NCBI RefSeq assembly: GCF_001705515.1 | Contig: NZ_MDJS01000001.1 | Location: forward strand, 186,001 to 250,000 | Reading direction: 5' to 3' | DNA: 64,000 nt | DNA from: Mucilaginibacter sp. PPCGB 2223 | Lineage (GTDB): Bacteria; Bacteroidota; Bacteroidia; Sphingobacteriales; Sphingobacteriaceae | Shown: positions 1 to 8,838 of the stretch, in pieces | Position numbering within the stretch: position 1 is the stretch's first letter | How the letters are laid out: each line of letters opens with the position of its first letter | Made by a program: the position numbers and the translations under genes | The notes under the pieces: generated by a model | The model's database searches: none | What the model was told of the DNA's origin: nothing | What the model saw: only the letters and a program-made list of their open reading frames with translations

Positions 1-131
1 AGGGCAGCTGTGTTACGGCGGGTCAGGATAATCTGGTTGGGTTCGTAGATACCGGCCTTAACCAATCCTTTGGCCAGTGCCAGGCCAATGTTCCCGCTGC
101 CTAAAATGGCTATTGTTTTGTTTGTGTTCAT
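1..131 (-). CDS. proC: Pyrroline-5-carboxylate reductase, N-terminal part (runs off window)
   Basis: Only the first 43 codons are inside the window; the gene continues beyond base 1. The reading frame begins ATG at 131 and encodes a Rossmann start, with TIAILGSGNIGLALAKGL near residues 6-23 (GxGxxG), followed by GIYEPNQIILTRR. This is typical of ProC, which reduces pyrroline-5-carboxylate to proline with NAD(P)H. The start codon overlaps the argB stop codon (ATGA at 131-128), so the two are translationally coupled. Placement directly behind argB fits the arginine operon order of many Bacteroidota. The remaining uncertainty is that other NADP-binding F420-type reductases start similarly. Confidence 0.8.
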   Translation of the reverse strand, partial: MNTNKTIAILGSGNIGLALAKGLVKAGIYEPNQIILTRRNTAA

Positions 132-931
132 ATTTTAGTGCTTAACCGTGTCCCGAATGATTGATTTTGTTTTAAGTTGCCCAGATCATCGGCATGGCCG
201 ATGATCACCGCTTTTACTCCGCAGGCTATCGCTGTAAAGGCATTATCTAACTTGGGCAGCATCCCGCCCGAAATGATCTGTTGTTTTTTGAGCTCCTCGT
301 ACCTGTCGGGATCTATCTCCCGGATCAGCGAATCCTCATCATCAACATCTTTCAAAACACCCTTTTTCTCAAAGCAGTAGATGAGCGTAGTTGAATAGAG
401 TTTGGATAGGGCCACCGCTAAAGCCGAAGCGATGGTATCGGCATTGGTATTGAGCAGTTGGCCGGCGCCATCATGCGTGAGTGCACAAAAGACAGGAATA
501 AAACCCGCATCCAGCAACCTGCTGATGTTTTCGGCCTGTATCGAATTGTCGTCCATATCGCCCACAAAACCGTAATCTATGGTTTTTACCGGGCGTTTTT
601 TGGCCAGGATGAAATTACCGTCGGCGCCGGTTAAGCCAATGGCGTTACAACCAACAGCCTGCAGCGATGCTACGATATTTTTATTGATCAGGCCGGCGTA
701 AACCATGGTCACCACACGCAGGGTTTCGATATCTGTTATTCGCCTCCCGTCAACCAGTTTAGCTTCTATACCAAGTGTGGCAGATAACTGTGTAGCAACC
801 TTGCCGCCGCCGTGTACCAATATCTTATATCCATCCAACGCTGCAAAATCCTTTAAAAAGCGGTGCAGGTTTTCGGAATTATCGATAACGTTGCCGCCAA
901 TTTTGATAATATGCAGTTTGTGTAAGGCCAT
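128..931 (-). CDS. argB: Acetylglutamate (N-acyl-glutamate) kinase
   Basis: A 267-residue amino-acid kinase, normal family length. The N-terminus has the phosphate-binding IIKIGGNVID (residues 8-17), then LVHGGGKVATQL around 38-49. The C-terminal third has SGGMLPKLDNAF, a hallmark of ArgB that contributes the nucleotide site. The enzyme phosphorylates an N-acylated glutamate, the second step of arginine synthesis. In Bacteroides the pathway uses N-succinyl rather than N-acetyl intermediates, so the acyl group cannot be assigned from sequence alone. It is the first gene of a minus-strand operon, with proC coupled downstream by a 4-bp overlap. A TATATTTG -7 box at 970-977 lies about 40 bp upstream of the ATG. 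Confidence 0.92.
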   Translation of the reverse strand: MALHKLHIIKIGGNVIDNSENLHRFLKDFAALDGYKILVHGGGKVATQLSATLGIEAKLVDGRRITDIETLRVVTMVYAGLINKNIVASLQAVGCNAIGLTGADGNFILAKKRPVKTIDYGFVGDMDDNSIQAENISRLLDAGFIPVFCALTHDGAGQLLNTNADTIASALAVALSKLYSTTLIYCFEKKGVLKDVDDEDSLIREIDPDRYEELKKQQIISGGMLPKLDNAFTAIACGVKAVIIGHADDLGNLKQNQSFGTRLSTKI

Positions 932-969
932 TTTAAAATTCTGATGCTACTTTTTATTGCGTGTATCCG

Positions 970-977
970 CAAATATA
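970..977 (-). promoter_or_regulatory. Bacteroidota -7 box for argB
   Basis: Minus-strand TATATTTG matches the TAnnTTTG -7 consensus of Bacteroidota. It lies about 40 bp upstream of the argB ATG. No convincing TTG -33 element is seen at the right distance, so this is a partial match. Confidence 0.5.
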
Positions 978-1047
978 GCGTGTAGTTTAATGAAAAAGGG
1001 CTGTTTGTTGTAAATCTTTGCGATTTATGGTTTTTAGATTGCATTTT

Positions 1048-1091
1048 TTGTAAACATTAAGCCTATTTTAGCCTTGTAAACATATAGGCTT
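1048..1091. repeat. Overlapping direct and inverted repeats upstream of ndh
   Basis: TTGTAAACAT occurs at 1048-1057 and again at 1074-1083 (period 26). AAGCCTAT at 1059-1066 is mirrored by ATAGGCTT at 1084-1091. The block ends 12 bp before the ndh start codon and overlaps a near-consensus -7 box (TATTTTAG, 1064-1071). It could be a regulator site or a 5' UTR hairpin. Confidence 0.5.
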
Positions 1092-1103
1092 TACAACACT
1101 GTT

Positions 1104-2429
1104 ATGCATTTAGCTTCGGTAACAAATCATCCCCGGATTGTGATTATTGGTGGTGGCTTTGGCGGTATTGCACTGGCAAAGAAACTAAAAGACAAACCGG
1201 TTGAGGTTTTAATGGTCGATAAAAACAACTATCACACTTTTCAACCCTTGCTGTACCAGATAGCGATGGGCGATATCGAGGCCGATTCGATTGCTTTCCC
1301 CTTGAGGAAAATATTTGTCGAACAAAAGAACTTCTCCTTCAGGATGGCGACAGTGGAGCGTGTTAACCCGGAAAAAAATACCATCAGTACCGATATCGGC
1401 GAGATTGCTTACGATTACCTGGTTATAGCCACCGGCTCGACCACCAATTATTTTGGTAACCAGGAACTTGAACACAATACTATGCCGATGAAGAGTATCC
1501 CTGAGGCATTGAACCTCAGGAGCCTGATGCTGCAAAACATAGAGAAAGCCATTATTGCCGAAGACAAGGATGAGCGCCAGCAATTGCTCAACTTCGTGAT
1601 TGTGGGCGGGGGGCCGACTGGGGTGGAACTTTCGGGCGCTTTGGCCGAAATGCGCAACTATGTGCTTACTTACGATTACCCCGAACTGCGCAAAGAGGAT
1701 ATGAAAGTTTACCTGGTTGAGGGTAAAGAACGCTTATTGGCAAGCATGTCTGAACAGGCATCGCGCAAGGCGAAAGATTTTTTAACCGAACTGGATGTTG
1801 AAGTATATAACAGCGTGCACGTTAAAAGTTACGATGGTAATGAGCTGATTATCGACAACGGCGTGCACATTAACACGCGAAATGTATTATGGGCCGCGGG
1901 TGTAAAAGGAGAAGTGTTAAAAGGCATACCGCAAGAAGTTATTGTGCGTGGCAACCGTATCCAAACCGATGAATTTAACCGGGTTAAAAATTATTTAAAT
2001 GTATTTGCCATTGGCGATGTTGCGGCTGTGATTACGCCCGAAACACCCGAAGGTCACCCGGGAGTGGCGCCTGCGGCTATTCAGCAAGGTAAGCATTTAG
2101 CCAAAAACCTGTTGCGTTTGGCTAACGGGCACGAACCCGAGCCATTTAAATATTTTGATAAGGGCTCGCTGGCAACTATCGGTAAAAACCTGGCTGTTGC
2201 CGATTTTGGCAGGTTGCGCTTCCAGGGTTTTTTTGCCTGGCTGCTCTGGGGTTTTGTACACCTGATGTCGTTAGTGAGTGCACGTAACCGGTTTGTAGTT
2301 TTAATCAACTGGGTAGGCAGCTATTTTAGTAACAGCAGTGGTTCAAGGTTGATCATCCGGAAATTTAACCCGCAATTGGTAAAGGCCAATACTGAAAAGA
2401 CTGAAGCTGAAAAGACATCGTCGATTTAA
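1104..2429 (+). CDS. ndh: Type II NADH dehydrogenase (NDH-2)
   Basis: A 441-residue single-subunit FAD enzyme that oxidises NADH and passes electrons to quinone at the inner face of the cytoplasmic membrane without pumping protons. The first dinucleotide fold is IVIIGGGFGGIALAKKL (about residues 12-28). The second, NFVIVGGGPTGVELSGALAEM, lies near 162-182. The quinone-site region FQPLLYQIAMG is near 46-56, and FAIGDVAAV (FAD ATG motif) is around 300-308. The C-terminus contains a hydrophobic amphipathic stretch (GFFAWLLWGFVHLMSLV) expected for membrane association. It converges on the following kinase gene with a 4-bp overlap of the ends. Confidence 0.93.
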   Translation: MHLASVTNHPRIVIIGGGFGGIALAKKLKDKPVEVLMVDKNNYHTFQPLLYQIAMGDIEADSIAFPLRKIFVEQKNFSFRMATVERVNPEKNTISTDIGEIAYDYLVIATGSTTNYFGNQELEHNTMPMKSIPEALNLRSLMLQNIEKAIIAEDKDERQQLLNFVIVGGGPTGVELSGALAEMRNYVLTYDYPELRKEDMKVYLVEGKERLLASMSEQASRKAKDFLTELDVEVYNSVHVKSYDGNELIIDNGVHINTRNVLWAAGVKGEVLKGIPQEVIVRGNRIQTDEFNRVKNYLNVFAIGDVAAVITPETPEGHPGVAPAAIQQGKHLAKNLLRLANGHEPEPFKYFDKGSLATIGKNLAVADFGRLRFQGFFAWLLWGFVHLMSLVSARNRFVVLINWVGSYFSNSSGSRLIIRKFNPQLVKANTEKTEAEKTSSI

Positions 2430-4660
2430 ACGCTGGTGAGCGCCTCATAAAGTTTGTCGATCTCGATGGGTTTGCGTAAAAAGCCGTTAAAATAATCTAT
2501 ATACTCATCAACGTGCTCGGCAGTAATATCGGCAGTAAGCGCAAAAATCGGCGTGTGGGTGTTCGGGCTATCGTCTTTACGGATTTGCATAGTTGCATCG
2601 TAGCCATTCATTTCGGGCATGTGTATATCCATCAAAATAAAATCGAAGGGTTTTAGTTTTGATTTGGCCACGGCCTCGATACCGTCTTTGGCATGCTCGG
2701 TAATAATACCCCAGTTAGACAGCAGCTTGCGGGCCACCATCGCATTGATCATATTATCTTCGGCAAGCAATACCGTTTTGTCTTTAAGTTCTGTAGAGCG
2801 TTTGGCAGGTGTGGTAACCGGTACATCCGATTTTTTTAACTGCAGCTCAAAATAAAACTCGGATCCTTTACCCACCTTACTGCTGAATTTTACTTCACCG
2901 CCATGCAACTCGACCAATTTTTTTACGATAGCCAAACCCAGGCCTGAGCCTCCTTGTTTACGTGTAGTAATGGATTTCGGTTGCGAGAAGCTATCAAACA
3001 TCTGGTCGAAATAACTTTCGGGTATACCAATACCTGTATCGGTTATTTTAAAGCGCAATATATCAATGTATTGATCGCCGCTTGTTTTTTCGATGGTTAT
3101 GTCAACCTCTCCATGGTCGGTATATTTAATGGCATTGCCTATCAGGTTGCCCAATATCTGCGATAGTTTAGTTTCGTCTACCTGGTAATTGTCGGCAATA
3201 CCCGCGCCTGTTTTTAAGCTTATCTTCAGGCCTTTTTCCCTGGCAAGGTTTTCATACGTGCGTTTGATATTTTCAAGGAGAGGGATAAACTTACAAGGGC
3301 GCAGTTCCAACTGTACTTTGCCGGTATCCAGCTTTGTAAAGTCGAGAATGTCGTTAATTAGCAGCAACAAGTTGTTGGAAGCAAATTTCAGCGACTCCAG
3401 CAACTCCTGGTCCTCATCATCGGCTCTCTCTTTAAGCAGCTTGGTTATCGTGATCACTGCATTAAGCGGTGTACGTATCTCATGGCTCATTGTCGATAAG
3501 AATTCCTGTTTAACTCTTGCCGATTGCTCTGCGCGCTCCTGCTTTTCGATAATTTCCGCTTTTTCCCGTTGTGTTTCCGCTTCTTTTTCAAGGGCTTCCA
3601 TCCGGTTAATGAGCTCGTAATTCTCTATCGCTTTAAGTGTTTGAGTGTTGATAACCGCTTCTTTTTCTGTTAGATAAAGTTCAAGGTACTCCAAAGCTTT
3701 TGGAGTGTTGTTTTCCTGTTTATATATCTCGTAAAGCAGGTAATCGCACTTGAATTTAATGATTACGATATTATACAGCGTACTTAATTCAATTGCTTTT
3801 CGGGTTGTTTCGCGGGCTTTATCAAGTGCCCCGATCGTAACATATAACGCAGCAAGTTTATGATAAGCCATTCCCAGGCCAAGTTTTTCACCTGCTTCCA
3901 GGTGTATTTCTATGGCGCGTTTAAAATCCCTTTTAGCCTCATCAAAGCGTTTTTGCCTGATAAATACTTTTCCCCGCCCGTACAGCGCGAATCCCAGCCC
4001 CCTGATATCGCCGGTTTGGTTTTTGATAACGATAGACCGTTCAATAATGTCGAGCGCCTCATCAATCCGCCCCTGTTTCAGATAGATGCCCGATAGTGGG
4101 TTGTATGCATTTGATTCCAGGTTTTTATCGCCTGCCGCAATTGCGGTGTCTATCGCTGTTTCGTAGGCTTTAATTGCATTTTTCTGATCGCCGAAATACT
4201 CATATATGGTACCCATTGACTTATGAACACGCGATTGGTTAAAGCTGTCGTTAACCTTGCGGTAGGTTTTAAGGCAATCAACCAGGTAAATCAGGCCAAG
4301 GTGGTAATTGTCTGTTTTATAATAGGCCCCCGCAATACTGTATTTGGCATCGGCAACGCCTTTTTCGTCGCCAAGTTTTTCGAAGCAGGCAATTGCATCT
4401 TCGGCGAATTTGATAGAAAAAGCGTATTCGCCAAGGATCATATGGAACAGGGCCAACTGATTCAGGCTGCGACCGATAAGGGAATCGTCGCCGGCTTCGC
4501 GGCTTAATAATAATGCCTTATTTGATAGCTGTATACTGCGCTGCAGGTTATTTACACGACATGAGTAAGCATCATCCAAAAGGGAAACAATCAATGTATT
4601 ATTGTTTGCAGGTGATTTGCTCATATTGTCGAACCAATGTAAAACAATGGGGGATAGCAT
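2426..4660 (-). CDS. Soluble hybrid histidine kinase with N-terminal TPR sensor and C-terminal receiver
   Basis: The protein has 744 residues and no signal peptide or membrane segment. Tetratricopeptide repeats fill about residues 60-335. A coiled coil (about 340-385) leads into HisKA, with EFLSTMSHEIRTPLNAV carrying phospho-acceptor His393. The HATPase has an N box near 505-511, DTGIGI at 541-546 and GGSGLGLAIV near 570-579. A receiver domain fills about 628-742, with probable phospho-acceptor Asp678 in LMDIHMPEMNG. The TPR array probably senses a cytoplasmic partner, and output would pass by phosphorelay to an unlinked HPt or regulator, since none is adjacent. Met13 (start at 4624) is an equally plausible start. 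It is transcribed after a terminator for the upstream metalloprotease gene. Confidence 0.9.
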   Translation of the reverse strand: MLSPIVLHWFDNMSKSPANNNTLIVSLLDDAYSCRVNNLQRSIQLSNKALLLSREAGDDSLIGRSLNQLALFHMILGEYAFSIKFAEDAIACFEKLGDEKGVADAKYSIAGAYYKTDNYHLGLIYLVDCLKTYRKVNDSFNQSRVHKSMGTIYEYFGDQKNAIKAYETAIDTAIAAGDKNLESNAYNPLSGIYLKQGRIDEALDIIERSIVIKNQTGDIRGLGFALYGRGKVFIRQKRFDEAKRDFKRAIEIHLEAGEKLGLGMAYHKLAALYVTIGALDKARETTRKAIELSTLYNIVIIKFKCDYLLYEIYKQENNTPKALEYLELYLTEKEAVINTQTLKAIENYELINRMEALEKEAETQREKAEIIEKQERAEQSARVKQEFLSTMSHEIRTPLNAVITITKLLKERADDEDQELLESLKFASNNLLLLINDILDFTKLDTGKVQLELRPCKFIPLLENIKRTYENLAREKGLKISLKTGAGIADNYQVDETKLSQILGNLIGNAIKYTDHGEVDITIEKTSGDQYIDILRFKITDTGIGIPESYFDQMFDSFSQPKSITTRKQGGSGLGLAIVKKLVELHGGEVKFSSKVGKGSEFYFELQLKKSDVPVTTPAKRSTELKDKTVLLAEDNMINAMVARKLLSNWGIITEHAKDGIEAVAKSKLKPFDFILMDIHMPEMNGYDATMQIRKDDSPNTHTPIFALTADITAEHVDEYIDYFNGFLRKPIEIDKLYEALTSV

Positions 4661-4703
4661 CTACAAAGTACGGATAAAAATTTGAATTGGTTGCATGCCA
4701 AAT

Positions 4704-4739
4704 AAAAAAGCCGTTCAAAAACTTTTGAACGGCTTTTTT
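4704..4739 (-). terminator. Intrinsic terminator after the metalloprotease gene
   Basis: Stem AAAAAGCCGTTCAAAA / TTTTGAACGGCTTTTT has a 2-nt centre and a T-run on the minus strand. It lies about 20 bp past the stop of the gene ending at 4758. Confidence 0.85.
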
Positions 4740-4757
4740 GAGAATATTTTATAACGT

Positions 4758-7364
4758 TTAGCCTTTAGGATTCAAAGCCTCATTGATCCTTTCCGACAGA
4801 TCCTGCAGGTGGTAGCTGGTCATGCTGTCGGTAGTGTTAGGCAATGCGGTTTTAATCATCGCATTGATAAGGCGTAACTGCGCTTTTGCGACAGAGAATA
4901 CGTCGCTGTCCTCTTTATCCGGATCCCTTTGCTGGCTGGCGCCACCACCCCTGCGGCCGCCGCCCTGGGTAGCAGCCTGTGCCGGATCAACCGGTGGAGT
5001 AGGAGTTACCAGGTCGATCAATTTACCAACATACAGTTTTTGCAGGTTACGGCGGTAAACATCAATAGCCTGGCCACCTTTCAACTCGCGGAAGATGCTG
5101 TTCTGCATGTCGCTGAAAAAGTCGGTTACTTTGTAAGCATTGGCGCCGTCCGCGGCTTCGGCGGTTATCAGCTTGTATAAGGTATGATTGGTCACCAGGC
5201 GGTCTAAAACAGGCTCCTGTAAGCGCGAAACTATCCTAACCGGGTTGCCGTCGATATTTTTCAGGATGGCTTCGTTCAGCAGCCAGGTTGGTGTGGTAAA
5301 CAGCTGTGCATCCAAAAACGCCATCGCCTCTTTTTGAGTGGTAGCCGGGGTATACTCGTATACAGTTCCTGTTTGTTCAACGGTTTTCGGGTTTTCGTAG
5401 ATACCGCCGATATTTTTGGCCACATGGCCCATGTAACGCCCGAATTGGGTAGTTAACTGGCCGTACATGTTGTTCAGGTCCTCGTATTGTTCGTTTGGTT
5501 CGCGGGTCCATTCGGGCAGTTTTGCCAGGATAACTTTCAGGTTTTTGATACCATAAGTACTTGCCAGCATAGCGTTGTCGCTCAAATCCTCATTTTGCGA
5601 ATGCGGATCATCGGGATTGATTTCGGTACCAAACCACAGCCGGCGGTCCTTTAAACGCTCAACGGCAATTTTATTCAGCACCGGTACTTCTGCTTCCGGG
5701 CTGTTAATGCCCGGCAGCACTTTGTAGCCCCACTCAATTGCCCATTTGTCGTAATCGCCAATGCGCGGGTACAAGCCGGCTTTAGTGATATTGTCTTCGG
5801 GCTGTGCAACGTAGTTAAAACGGGCATAGTCCATAATTGATGGGGTATGGCCGTTAGCCTCAACCCAGGCTTTATCGCGCAGTTTTTCGGTTGGCACTGT
5901 TGAGCTCGAACCGTAATTGTGGCGCAAACCTAAAGTATGGCCAACTTCATGCGAAGAAACAAAACGGATCAGGTCGCCCATTAACTCATCGCTAAAGTGC
6001 ATTGTACGCGCACGTGGGTCAACGGCGGCGGTTTGTATCATATACCAGTCGTGCACCAGTTTCATTACGTTGTGGTACCAGTTGATGTGTGTTTCCAGTA
6101 TCTCGCCGCTGCGTGGGTCGGAAATATGCGGGCCGCTGGCATTTTCTGTTTCAGATGGTTTGTAAACGATAACCGAGTGGCTGGCATCATCCAGGCTCCA
6201 GGTCGAATCCTGTGCCGCAGTTGGCGCGGCTTTGGCTACGATGGCGTTTTTAAAACCGGCTTTTTCAAAGGCTTTCTGCCAGTCGTTAACACCGGCTATC
6301 AGGTAAGGAACCCATTTTTTAGGTGTAGCAGGGTCGATATAGTAAACGATCTGTTTGCGTGGCTCAACCAGTTCGCCGCGTTTATATTTGGCCATGTCCT
6401 CTGGTTTTGGCTCAAGGCGCCAACGAGCTATCATCTCAATATTTTTAACACCCTGTGGGTTTGCGTCAAAATCGACATAACGGGTTGTAAAGAAACCAAT
6501 ACGGTTGTCGAAAAAACGAGGCTGCATAGGCTTTTTAGGCAGTATTACCAGAGAAGTGTTTAGTTCAACAGTTGCCGAACCTGTGCTTGCACCCCCGCCG
6601 GCACCGGCTGCCGGAGTAGGGGTTGGAGCTCCGCCACGACCAAAACCGGTTCCGCCGGCGCTCAAGCTATAAGTTTTTACGGTTGATATCTCGATATTGG
6701 TAGGAAAGCTTTTTACGCTTTCGATATAGCTCCTGTCGGCAATTAAATTACCCAGCCTGATGCGGGTTTTGGCAATAGGTGAGCTGAAAAAGAATATTTC
6801 ACTATCGCCACCGATATAATCAGTTATATCGATAACGCTTCCTTTGTTATCGGGCGAATATGCAGCTATGTTAAAAGCAGCTGCTATAGCCTGCACATTT
6901 GAACGCTGTACAGCCTGGTACATAGCCTTTGTACTGTCGGGGCTATAAGTAGCAAACGATATCTTGCGCATGAAAATACGGTTTGCAGGTCCTTTTTCAA
7001 AGGTTACCACGGTTTCGCCGATCTGGTCGCCGGCGTAACCGTCGGCTGCACGTACGTCGGCGCCCGCTTTTGCAATCCGGCTTACTACCAATATTTCGCG
7101 GCCAAGTATACTATCCGGAATCTCGAAGTAGTATTTGTCATCAACTTTGTGTGTTTTGAATAAGCCGTTACGCGATATGGCTTTATCGGTAATAACGGTT
7201 TTGTAAGGACGGGGGACAGCCCTGACAGCGGCCTGACCACCAAAGCCGCCTAAGCCGGCACGGCGACCAGTTGAATCGGCGCCTGCGCCGCCTCCCCTCT
7301 GGGCCATTACCACACCACTAAAAGCGGTTAATGCCACAGCAAGAGCGAGTACATTTTTTTTCAT
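4758..7364 (-). CDS. Secreted zinc-dependent metalloprotease (DUF5117/DUF4953 type)
   Basis: An 868-residue protein. A signal peptide (MKKNVLALAVALTAFSGVVMAQ) is followed by a Gly/Arg-rich stretch. The metzincin zinc motif HEVGHTLGLRH lies near residues 471-481, with a likely Met-turn SIMDYARFNY about 30 residues later. Both are as in the large Bacteroidota DUF5117/DUF4953 zinc peptidases. Low-complexity Gly/Ala/Thr stretches near 240-260 and a Gly/Arg-rich loop near 800 look like flexible linkers. The protein is expected in the periplasm or at the cell surface; its substrate is unknown. It is monocistronic, with a terminator just downstream and no neighbour of related function. Confidence 0.85.
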   Translation of the reverse strand: MKKNVLALAVALTAFSGVVMAQRGGGAGADSTGRRAGLGGFGGQAAVRAVPRPYKTVITDKAISRNGLFKTHKVDDKYYFEIPDSILGREILVVSRIAKAGADVRAADGYAGDQIGETVVTFEKGPANRIFMRKISFATYSPDSTKAMYQAVQRSNVQAIAAAFNIAAYSPDNKGSVIDITDYIGGDSEIFFFSSPIAKTRIRLGNLIADRSYIESVKSFPTNIEISTVKTYSLSAGGTGFGRGGAPTPTPAAGAGGGASTGSATVELNTSLVILPKKPMQPRFFDNRIGFFTTRYVDFDANPQGVKNIEMIARWRLEPKPEDMAKYKRGELVEPRKQIVYYIDPATPKKWVPYLIAGVNDWQKAFEKAGFKNAIVAKAAPTAAQDSTWSLDDASHSVIVYKPSETENASGPHISDPRSGEILETHINWYHNVMKLVHDWYMIQTAAVDPRARTMHFSDELMGDLIRFVSSHEVGHTLGLRHNYGSSSTVPTEKLRDKAWVEANGHTPSIMDYARFNYVAQPEDNITKAGLYPRIGDYDKWAIEWGYKVLPGINSPEAEVPVLNKIAVERLKDRRLWFGTEINPDDPHSQNEDLSDNAMLASTYGIKNLKVILAKLPEWTREPNEQYEDLNNMYGQLTTQFGRYMGHVAKNIGGIYENPKTVEQTGTVYEYTPATTQKEAMAFLDAQLFTTPTWLLNEAILKNIDGNPVRIVSRLQEPVLDRLVTNHTLYKLITAEAADGANAYKVTDFFSDMQNSIFRELKGGQAIDVYRRNLQKLYVGKLIDLVTPTPPVDPAQAATQGGGRRGGGASQQRDPDKEDSDVFSVAKAQLRLINAMIKTALPNTTDSMTSYHLQDLSERINEALNPKG

Positions 7365-7581
7365 GCTAATCTGTTTAATTTTAAATTTTAGAGGAAGTAA
7401 ATATAATGCCTTGCCCCATATTTAGGTATATATAACCTGAATGTTACAATTTGTTATTTAAAATTTAATTCGGATATTTTGGTTTAACAACGAATAATAA
7501 TGCTCATTGATAAGGATAACCAAAAGTAATAGTCAATAACCTGATCGATAATATCCTTAGGCTGAAATAACTTAAATAAAA

Positions 7582-7608
7582 AAACGGCTTACATCATGTA
7601 AGCCGTTT
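7582..7608 (-). terminator. Intrinsic terminator after the Rrf2/oxidoreductase pair
   Basis: AAACGGCTTAC / GTAAGCCGTTT is an 11-bp stem with a 5-nt loop, followed by a T-run when read on the minus strand. It lies 14 bp after the stop at 7622. Confidence 0.85.
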
Positions 7609-7621
7609 GGATAAATGAGGG

Positions 7622-8260
7622 TCAGTAACCTATTGTAAATCGCTGTTTTATAAATTGTGGTTTTTCCAGTTCATCAATTAAGGCCGATGCATAATCATCA
7701 TAGGTAATCTGGCTGTTGCCGTCTTCATCAAATACCGGGTTATCTTTCCCGATGCGGAATTTGCCGGTATAAGCGCCCGGTTGAATAATAATCGCCGGGC
7801 TGAAGAACGTCCAATCCAGGTCGGTTTCTTTTCTGAAGACCTCTAACGAATCGCGTTGCGCCAATGCACCTAATTTCCATTCGGCCGGAAATCCCGGCGT
7901 ATCTACCAACTGCACCCCGGGAGCAACCTCTAAGCTACCTGCGCCGCCTACGTTGATAAGGCGCTTTACCCCGGCTTTTTTAGCGGCATTAATTACCGAT
8001 TTGGCAATGTCGCTAAACAAATGGAAGGTTTCAGGTTTTGTCCAGTCGATGCCAAAGGCGCTGATCACAGCATCGTGGCCTTTTAATATCCCGGCTAATT
8101 CGTCGGTATTCGATGCATCAGCCTTTACCCAGGTAAGGTTTTTGTGCGCATACGCCGATGGGTTGCGGGCTATGCCGGTAACTGCATGACCCCGGTTCAA
8201 TGCTTCTTCTAAAATCCTGGAGCCTATTTTTCCGTTTGCTCCGATCAATGCTACTTTCAT
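7622..8260 (-). CDS. NAD(P)-binding oxidoreductase, NmrA/YwnB-like atypical SDR
   Basis: A 212-residue protein, compact for an atypical SDR. The N-terminal Rossmann motif VALIGANGKIGSRILEEAL (residues 3-21) is the GxxGxxG dinucleotide site. GHDAVISAFGID follows near 65-76, and VKRLINVGGAGSLEVAPG lies around 98-115. The classical YxxxK catalytic pair is not evident, so it may be a sensor-type or flavin-reductase-like NAD(P)H protein rather than a standard dehydrogenase. It is the second gene after an Rrf2 regulator, with a 53-bp spacer holding a near-copy of that regulator's palindrome. The pair recalls ywnA-ywnB of Bacillus subtilis. It is probably controlled by the Rrf2 protein, possibly as a redox or electrophile response. 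Confidence 0.8.
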   Translation of the reverse strand: MKVALIGANGKIGSRILEEALNRGHAVTGIARNPSAYAHKNLTWVKADASNTDELAGILKGHDAVISAFGIDWTKPETFHLFSDIAKSVINAAKKAGVKRLINVGGAGSLEVAPGVQLVDTPGFPAEWKLGALAQRDSLEVFRKETDLDWTFFSPAIIIQPGAYTGKFRIGKDNPVFDEDGNSQITYDDYASALIDELEKPQFIKQRFTIGY

Positions 8261-8275
8261 GATATGATTGTTTTA

Positions 8276-8298
8276 AGTGTAATGTATTTTGTTACAGT
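8276..8298. promoter_or_regulatory. Second copy of the putative Rrf2 palindrome
   Basis: The 23-bp site has arms GTGTAAT and TTACAGT around an AT-rich centre. It matches the better palindrome at 8729-8751 in length, arm sequence and spacing. It lies 16 bp upstream of the oxidoreductase ATG. Confidence 0.6.
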
Positions 8299-8313
8299 TT
8301 TGTTTAAAAAAAT

Positions 8314-8727
8314 TTAAATAAATTGATCTACAAATTGCTGCAGAGTGGTATTACCTAATTGCTGTATCAAAGCCTGCTCGGCTCCGGCATACAGGTTTTC
8401 GAGATGGGCGCCAATCTGGCGGCCAACGGGGCAGGCCGGGTTCGGCTTGTTTTTAGCCTTGCCTAATATTGGAGTGCTCTGAACAGCCTGATAAACTTCA
8501 GATAAACAAATACTATCAGCCGGTTTGTTTAAATAAACACCGCCATTTTTGCCTTCTCGGCTTTCAACCAGGCCATGCTTGCGCAGGTTGATCAGCTCTT
8601 TACGCACCAGCACCGGGTTAATATTAATACTGCCGGCCAGGTAATCCGATGTCAATACCTCACCTTTGGCGGCGTTCGCCAGTAAGGTTAGGATATGTAC
8701 GGAAGTAGAGAAGCGGCTATTATTCAT
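8314..8727 (-). CDS. Rrf2-family transcriptional regulator (YwnA-like)
   Basis: A 137-residue winged-helix repressor of the Rrf2 family. The helix-turn-helix covers about residues 24-60 (SDYLAGSININPVLVRKEL), and the wing GLVESREGKNGGVYL lies near 53-67. There are only two cysteines, one in SICLSE and one in NPACPVG. This is unlike IscR/NsrR, which carry three clustered Fe-S ligands. A thiol- or electrophile-sensing role, as proposed for CymR/YwnA-type members, is therefore more likely than Fe-S sensing. A perfect 23-bp palindrome begins one base upstream of the start codon, just downstream of a consensus promoter, so autorepression is the simplest reading. Confidence 0.88.
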   Translation of the reverse strand: MNNSRFSTSVHILTLLANAAKGEVLTSDYLAGSININPVLVRKELINLRKHGLVESREGKNGGVYLNKPADSICLSEVYQAVQSTPILGKAKNKPNPACPVGRQIGAHLENLYAGAEQALIQQLGNTTLQQFVDQFI

Positions 8728-8728
8728 T

Positions 8729-8751
8729 ACTGTAATATTTTTTATTACAGT
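8729..8751. promoter_or_regulatory. Putative Rrf2 operator (perfect palindrome)
   Basis: Arms ACTGTAATA and TATTACAGT are perfect inverted repeats around 5 A/T bases. The site covers the expected transcription start and the ribosome-binding region of the Rrf2 gene, an arrangement well suited to repression. Confidence 0.75.
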
Positions 8752-8752
8752 A

Positions 8753-8782
8753 CAAAAGTAAATATATTTTTCGATAATGCAA
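8753..8782 (-). promoter_or_regulatory. Promoter of the Rrf2 gene
   Basis: On the minus strand, TTG (8782-8780), 19 bp, then TACTTTTG (8760-8753) fits the Bacteroidota TTG-N17/23-TAnnTTTG pattern. The predicted start falls inside the adjoining palindrome. Confidence 0.75.
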
Positions 8783-8838
8783 GGGCGGAGGCTTTAATTC
8801 TTAAAAATATAGACTGAAGTAAATTACCATCTCAGTTT

